From Diospyros lotus (taxonomy: Eukaryota; Streptophyta; Magnoliopsida; Ericales; Ebenaceae): a stretch of 64,000 nt of DNA. The notes beneath the pieces were generated by a model. That model was not told where the DNA came from and ran no database searches. It saw only the letters and a list, made by a program, of their open reading frames with translations. Numbering within the stretch: position 1 is the first letter of the stretch; every line of letters starts with the position of its first letter. Of the stretch, positions 57,530-64,000 are shown one piece after another. The DNA lies in NCBI RefSeq assembly GCF_014633365.1, contig NC_068347.1, positions 30,670,116-30,734,115 of the forward strand, written 5' to 3'. A program made the translations under genes and the position numbers.

Positions 57530-60500
57530 TTAGGTGGCAAGTCGACTGGAGGAATTATCTTGACCCAGAAGACCATTTAGTAACGGGAGGTCTGCATCGT
57601 TATTCCTTGTGGATGGTCTCATTCTACGTTGCCGATCTCTGCCAATATTTATGAAGAAAAGATAAAAATATATTGAGTATCAGAAAAAAAAAAAATGAAC
57701 TATAAGGTGCAAGCAAGAAAATGCACTTATAAAGTGGTGTTTTAGCGTTCATTAGTTCTTAGATAGTGTGAAAAGTATAGCATAACTATGCAAGTTTCAG
57801 AGGCTGCACCTTCTTGCCCTGCCCGAAGATCATTTGAGGAGAGAGCAGCAAATATAAAAATATATTTTGACGATCTATACGCTAATACAAAACAGAACTT
57901 GACCAGAACTTGATGAATTCAATGAATTTTGACTTCCAGTTGTGTAATATTAGTATGCAGTTCAAACACAAAGCTAGACAGTTCATAAAAACACTAAACC
58001 CTATGCAAGGATATCTTTCAGAAACTAAATGAGGGCAGATGTTGTGTTGTATAGGTAGTTCACTTAAATGACTTACATTCACGTTGGAAGGCCAACACTG
58101 AATATTATTCCAAAAGACCTGAGATAAGGCTCTTATTTCCACTTATTTGCTTGCAATCTGATATGGTCAAGTATAATTAAGAGGAAGTTCTTCGAATAAA
58201 ATAAAAGGAATCATTTGTTTACTTTCTTATGTATCAAAGCCCAGAAAGTAAAAGAGACTCTTGAAATTGGGTTCCTACAATTTGTTGCCAAGAATGGGCC
58301 ACAACACCAAGTTTTTAATCGTGACGAATATTTCTGCACACTTTTTCACACATTAAACCCAAAAAGAAGTAGCATTTATGATGATCACAGGAACAGTAAA
58401 AAGCTCTCAACACCATCAAAATTCATTACGTCTAAAGCACCAGAATGACAGACATATGGGTGAAGCAGCATAGAGACCTTACACTAGTTGATTGGAGCTC
58501 CATTGTCAATGAATCCTCGTTATCCTGAAGTAAGGATAATTAGTTTTATTTTATTTTATTTTTGTGGGATTTAATCCCCAAAGCCCAGTGACAGTAAATT
58601 AATACTATCATAATGTAATAGTCCAGCTGATATACCTCAATTAACAAATCTTTCCTCGTAATCATTCCAATTACACGAGATGCACGTGGAACAACAAATG
58701 TATGCCTCAGTCCGAGTTGACGGAAAAGATTATAAACCTGTACCCCATCAAAGAGTATGCAATATTTCTTCAGGTGACATCTCAAAAGCACAAGATTATT
58801 CATGCATGAAAACCATATACAAATATGACGAAATACGTTAAAGGATATCACCTTTGTTAAAGACATATCTTCAGGAACAATGTATGGGGAGGGGTTAACA
58901 AAAGCTGCAAGATCAATGTACATTTCCAAGTCATCGGGACTGAGATGTATATCATTAATGGACAATCCTTTACTTGAAGCGGGTTTCACAAATTCGCTGA
59001 AATTATGCCTGAAACTCAGTGGTAGTATAGAATTTTCAGATTTTGACTAAATAGACAACATTAACTATTATCAGGCCTCCACTTACCTGATTGGCAAAGA
59101 ACTGCCTCTGGAATCACTGGGCAAAGGACTATGCTGAAAATCTACCTTAGATTGCAGAAGTACCAATAAATGACTGCATTTGAAATAAACCGTCAGAGTT
59201 ACTTCATTTTCAACCAAATCTGTAGAATATGACATAAACAATGCAACTGCAGTCAACAGAATCCACCGAGATTCAGATTCATTCTGTTATACCTGCGAAG
59301 CATGAGCCCAATAACAAGTGTTTCTCCACTTCTTGTGTGCTCTATCACCTGCATGACATTAAAGCATTGAAAATATTTGAAGAGATTAAATCAACATTAA
59401 ACAAGAGGGAAAAAAATAGACAAGCTTAACTTACAGGGAAGCCATTGTGATTATTGCTTCTTAAAATGGACACTACATCTGCAACTTTAATGACACGAGG
59501 GAAGAAGACAACCTATAAAAGGAATTTAGTTCAATAAATTATATGCCACATTAGAACAGGAGCAAATAGAACAAGAAGGCTATTGATATGTATGTAAACT
59601 AGGAACAGCCATGCAACAAAGCAAGAAAACATCAATATTTTTCTAATAGCAGTTGAAACTTAAGTATGGTTTGGCAAGTACTAGCCCCTGATATAAAAAG
59701 ATTCTTCCTTTGTGGATGCAAGTATTGACTACCCTGACCTGAGCAAGCTGGAAGCCTCACTTGACATTACAGCTCTTCACAATGTAACACTTCTACCATT
59801 CCTAGGGCACTAATAGACTATTGATTGTATCACTTGCCTAATGGAACACTACAAGCTAGCCCCATGAGGTGTCTTGCAAGCCCTCTCCACCACTTGCATT
59901 GCCAAGAGGTGACTGCTTAACCAGTAACAACTTCGCCAAAAGGCTACACATTCCAAATTGTTCCCCCAACGGAATGTACTTCCTCAACCTCTACATTCAT
60001 CTGCCCTGTGGTTACAGATGAGTATCAGAGAACCAGGCTCCAAATCCTCAAGGACATTTTCTGGAGTTTAAACTCAAATGTTTATCAGGGAATTTATCCT
60101 CTCCCGCCTTAACATAGGAAAGGGGGCTGACTCCTTGACCAGTTAACAAAAGAGAAGGGAACTAGAAGAAAAAAGTCACTTCAGGAACACAATATGAAAA
60201 GACAAAGAGCTCATACCTCTACAGTTCCTAGAGAGGTTGCACGATCAAAGTTGAGAAAGATGGCTCCATGGGTTGAAAGTCTATATTAGTTCTCCAACAA
60301 ATCTATCGACCAAGGTCAAATAGCCACCCAAGCTTGTCTATTGAGGCCTAAATAACTTACAAAAAGGGCGTGGGATGCCATTGTAATGATCCAGACCTCC
60401 TCTTTACCAAAACCACTAGAAGAATGATCTTTTCTCTCTCTCTTTTGATCGTCTAGATTCTCTCCCTACCTATGTCATCTGATCTCACGGTTAATTGGTT

Positions 60501-63500
60501 TCTTAAGATTCCTCCCACAGAGCCGCACTTACTCAGGTCAATCTGGCCTTCCCAAAATAGTACACATCCTTGACAAGTATTTAAAGGAAGAAGGTCAATA
60601 ACAGCAACAAACTTGCTCTTTCCCCAATTGGAAGAAAACCAACCCCCAACCCCACTTCCCCCTCCCCACCCAACCAAAGAAAAGAAAGAGAGAGAGACTG
60701 AAATAAACAAAAGAGAGGAAGAGGGTGGGAGGGAGGGGGAGAGAGATATTTGTGTTGATTTAAATGGTACCCATTAAGGGGTTTCAGTTCAGTTCCTTGT
60801 GTAGGTGTCCACATATCAAGGAATTTGAAAACTAGAGAAATTTTACCCTTTGATTTGCACATGCATCCTTTGCTGTCATTTTCCGCATTTTGTATTTAGG
60901 CCTTGATTCAAGTAATGGTATGCCCTTCAAACGAGCCTGTTCTTCGTATATACCTTCATTGAAGGCATCACCAACAGCCTGCAAAGAAAAGACTTGGTTT
61001 TTTTCGAAGCACAAATATTTGTATAATGCAAAAGTCTCAAAAGCGTACCTTTGAAATAAGGAGAACAAGCATGATTAGAGGTAAAAGCTTCAAGTTATTT
61101 GTAATTTCAACCATTATAACACAAAGTGAGACCGTCATCCGCATCGAACCTCCAAGGAAGGAAGCCGCTCCTAGCAAAGCATATCTAAAATTTTCACCAT
61201 AAGTGAAAGGATTAAGTTCTGGAGATTATAAGCCACATTGGAATGGGATGAAGCACTATTATGTGTTTGAACATGACCATTTGACGTCAAAACATATGGG
61301 TGCCTTGTCCTGTTCTTTGCAAGGACACCTCACCAACTTTACACAAGTAAGCATCACAGAAATGTTTCATGCACATTCTATCTATTCTTTCATTTTAAAT
61401 TGTTCCATGAATCTTCTATAATTTCCTAAAGTTCATTAATTGTTCCCAAATTTTCAGCAATTGTTTTAAGAACTCAACAACATTGACATTTTCTTCATTA
61501 AAAAGCATTCAATTCAAGCTGAAAATGTTTTTGCATAATGAATGAAATAAACAACTCATAAGTTTGAGAGAAATAATAACTCACGTTCCTTCTTCGATGT
61601 TAAGTTTCTTGTAAAAGCTGACAACAAACATGCCAACAAGACGCCCATATGTTGATCCAATCATAATTCCAGGAACAAACTGACCAGCTGGAACAGCAGT
61701 TCCAAATGTCACCACTGCTAAGGTATAGAACATGACCTGACAAAATGAAAAAAAACTAATAATTGAACTTACATAAAATAATAACAAAATTTTCACACAA
61801 TATGAAAGCATGAAAGATTGCATTTCCAAGTTACTTTTACATAATTGACTCTTTATGAATAGTAATTATAAAATATAACAGAAGACATTAATTAATAAAA
61901 GGCAACTTTCAGTTGCTCCTGGACAAGACAAAAAACACATAACTGTCTTGGGGTTCAAAAGGCAACATGCAACCCCTTACAAAGTGAATAGATTAGGTAG
62001 AAAGCAGGAAATCACCACAGGAAACAAAATAGCAGCAGTCTACATCTGTAACTACACCTTCGAGGTGGTTAGAAAACTGACCTAAGAAAACAAGGGATAA
62101 AAAAGGACACACAACTAAAGCTCTTACTAATTATTTTATATATAACAGATGAGGTGCCAAACAATTACTTTTAAAGTTTCTAGGTGTAGCAGATCTGAAT
62201 CAGTTCCTGTGGCAATCAAAAGACTGGTAAATAAGAACATAAAAGACAGCAGGCAAGCTCAACATTTCAAAATGAAACACATAATGGATAAGCAACAACA
62301 CTGTCCATATAAATCAACTGTTATCAATCATAGACGTATAGAATTCTGATATATATATATATATAGGTGCTATGCAATTTACAATATCAAGAATTAACTT
62401 TTGAACTTTTTTTAATCCTTAGTTAAACATGCATCATTACTTATGTGCAACACATTAAAAGAGCACTCAGCCAGATAAAAGAAAAACAGCAAGTTAATGA
62501 AAGATACAATACCAAAAAGGTAAGCAGGCTTTGGGCACTATATTCATGAATTGTCTTTGCACTAAACAAATTCCGTATGGCATCATCCTGCACAATGACA
62601 CAAACAATTAGAAAATGAAGACAATAAGGACAACATGGAAACCGGTAAAAGAAGATGAAGCCAAAATAAATTCACTAGACCTGAGTATTGAAGAAGATAG
62701 TTGCAAGATCATTGTATTCATTGTCCTTAGCACAGAAAAACTGCAGATGGCAAGAAAAATAATAATAAAATAAGAAAGAGAAAAGGATATGACGAGGAGA
62801 TCCACCTAGTCTATCAACTAGATAGAATTTCAAACCTAAAGATGGAACAACAACAACAACAACATATCCAGCCTTTATCCCACTAAAGATGGAAAAAAAA
62901 AAAAAAATCAGTTATAACCAATTTGCTTGTACAAGAGGCGCAAAACTGAAGAAGAAATATAATTTCAATATTGCTGTCTCAGATGAATCGAACGGTATGG
63001 TGGCCTTCCGCTTTCTTTTATAGTCAACAGAGGTTGGATTGTATTAACAATGTTTCTTGGGTGTCAGTGCATAATGATACAAATGGAGAAACTTCATAGC
63101 TCTAGAATAAATTGATTACGCTGAAAGAAGTGAACGGGCCAACGTCTTAGCAAAAATGCACTCCACTGAATTTAGAAAGCTGGTATCAAATTCACAATTT
63201 TATGATTAAAGCAGACTTAAAATGTTTCTACAATTGTGGCCCAGAGGTTTTGAGAAACAACAGAATATCATAGAAAATTGCTCTGCACCTTGACTATCCC
63301 AAATACCATACACCAAAGAGAGACAGCAATAGTAATGAATTGAATTGAGGAGTTGTGACTCAAAAACCATTGCTCATAACTTGCCATCTATAATTTGTTT
63401 CCTGTAGTAACATCAATCATGGAAATCAGATATAAACTTCCCCTGTTAGACTAACCAAGCAGGGTTTGGCTGCAAAACCCACCACAACGAAACACACGCA

Positions 63501-63910
63501 CCCAACCACCACCCAAAAAATAGGACAAAAGGGGTTCAAAACAGTTGTGACATAAAAAAATGGAAGAATCTGATGAATTATAATATCAAGCAGAAGGTCC
63601 ATCCCTTGCAAAAAAATAAATAAATAAATTGCACATGCAGAGAGGCCCAATATAAGAGCTATAATAAAAATATATACTAGATACAAAGCAACTTTAGGTA
63701 AAAACATAAATACAGCCACTATAATCAAAAAGAAAGGAAAAGACAAACTGCAGATCTTACGTTTACATAATTCCCATACATTCCAGGAGGACGGGGGCAT
63801 TCAATACCAGAACTAGGATCAGATTCAGGGCAGGGACTGCATTTTCTAAAAAGGGGTAACCCAAAGGAAATCACTGATGTTATCAAGGAGATAAGACATG
63901 CCTCAATAAT
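57530..63910 (-). CDS. CLC-d: Chloride channel/anion exchanger CLC-d, C-terminal part (5' partial)
   Basis: Exons in transcript order: 63910-63761, 62740-62681, 62587-62513, 61736-61585, 61184-61049, 60978-60847, 59512-59435, 59348-59293, 59173-59087, 59008-58852, 58737-58636, 58524-58478 and 57638-57530 (stop TAA). They join in frame to 446 residues, about 56% of a family member of about 790. CLC-d is a trans-Golgi-network anion transporter, probably a proton-coupled exchanger, that helps set lumenal pH. Visible: CPRPPGMYGNYVN; the conserved AGQFVPGIMIGS anion-pathway segment (GxFxP motif); ALLGAASFLGGSMRMTVSLCVIMVE; then two CBS domains (first around VVFFPRVIKVADVVSIL...HNGFPV, second VYNLFRQLGLRH...VIGMITRKDLLIE) and a short basic tail. 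The gating-Glu and selectivity-filter exons lie beyond the right edge. The MELQSTSV stretch and the CBS spacing match CLC-d rather than CLC-a/b/c/g. Confidence 0.93.
58476..58484 (-). other. Two competing splice donors in the penultimate CLC-d exon
   Basis: On the minus strand ...ACTAGTGTAAGGTCTC offers GTAAGG after AGT (exon end 58483) and GTCTCT five bases later (exon end 58478). Only the second keeps the frame into the last exon (STSV-R-DRQRRMRPS...), although the first fits the donor consensus better. The first would give STS-RSAT and stop. Confidence 0.65.
59513..60846 (-). other. 1.33-kb CLC-d intron
   Basis: It lies between the exons encoding ...KDACANQR and VVFFPRV. Middle parts (59650-60180) are of average composition and look like inserted DNA, but no terminal repeats or coding motifs were recognised. 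A purine-rich strand (GAGAGAGG near 60690-60750) occurs toward the 60847 exon. Confidence 0.6.
62846..62892 (-). mobile_element. RTE-LINE/SINE 3' tail fragment in a CLC-d intron
   Basis: On the minus strand: CTTTAGTGGGATAAAGGCTG, then GATATG and (TTG)n. The GTGGGATAAAGGCTGGATATGTTG core is identical to the LINE terminus at about 681-703. Only the 3' tail is left. Confidence 0.6.
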
Positions 63911-64000
63911 CTGTAATATTAGGGAACATGTTAGACAAAATACCCCAGCATTTAAAGGAACAACAAAGGTCAGCACAACCAACTGAATTCTCTACCATCA
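63911..64000 (-). other. CLC-d intron running off the right edge
   Basis: The acceptor CCCTAATATTACAG ends at 63911. The sequence beyond it to the window end is intron, and the upstream CLC-d exons lie outside. Confidence 0.7.

Noticed and set aside
57797..57840. Possible alternative CLC-d exon (GKKVQPLKLA-stop after a CAG acceptor)
   Set aside because: It does not match the family C-terminus, and the exon at 57530-57638 joins well through the downstream donor.

Overview
The window is nuclear DNA of a flowering plant, almost certainly a eudicot. Its genes are split by AT-rich introns, intergenic DNA is AT-rich and full of transposon remnants, and the recognisable proteins are plant orthologues: a CHR12/CHR23-type SWI2/SNF2 ATPase, a plant CXE carboxylesterase, a BKI1-type brassinosteroid regulator, a cyclin T and a CLC-d anion transporter. 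I cannot name the species. All family names come from recognising protein motifs by eye; no search was run.

Layout. (1) 1529-11181, plus strand: the 3' 964 codons of a CHR12/CHR23 (MINUSCULE-type) chromatin-remodelling ATPase in ten exons. One GC-AG intron, a tRNA-derived SINE and LINE debris lie in its introns. (2) 12453-13412, minus: an intronless carboxylesterase with a complete catalytic triad. (3) 13.9-16.4 kb: two inverted-repeat DNA elements, one a 1.1-kb foldback with a GC-rich core. (4) 16987-17685, minus: a Ser-rich protein sharing an ADELFxxGxLLP motif with the BKI1/MAKR group. (5) 19.6-26.4 kb: a Mutator-like element, a pair of related MITEs and a SINE. (6) 28217-29119, minus: BKI1. 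(7) 31.0-42.5 kb: a transposon block with two large solo LTRs, a Mutator-like element carrying a threefold 273-bp tandem repeat and a nested small LTR, and a head-to-tail family of about 0.7-kb repeats. (8) 44547-55074, plus: a complete six-exon cyclin T gene whose fourth coding intron carries a 5,173-bp Copia element with two LTRs, PBS, PPT and a 5-bp target duplication. (9) 57530-63910, minus: the C-terminal 446 residues of CLC-d in thirteen exons; the gene continues past the right edge.

The genes do not form a pathway. Two act in transcription: the remodelling ATPase, and cyclin T, which is expected to pair with CDKC/CDK9. BKI1 acts in brassinosteroid reception, CLC-d in anion/proton balance of endomembranes, and the carboxylesterase in small-ester metabolism. 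The cyclin T and CLC-d genes converge. I saw no CRISPR array, rRNA or intact tRNA gene, and nothing that amounts to a wholly new biological system. The strongest observations are structural: the dated, mutationally decayed Copia insertion inside an essential-type gene, two Mutator-like elements with GC-rich or foreign cores, the solo LTRs with matched target duplications, and competing splice donors in CLC-d.
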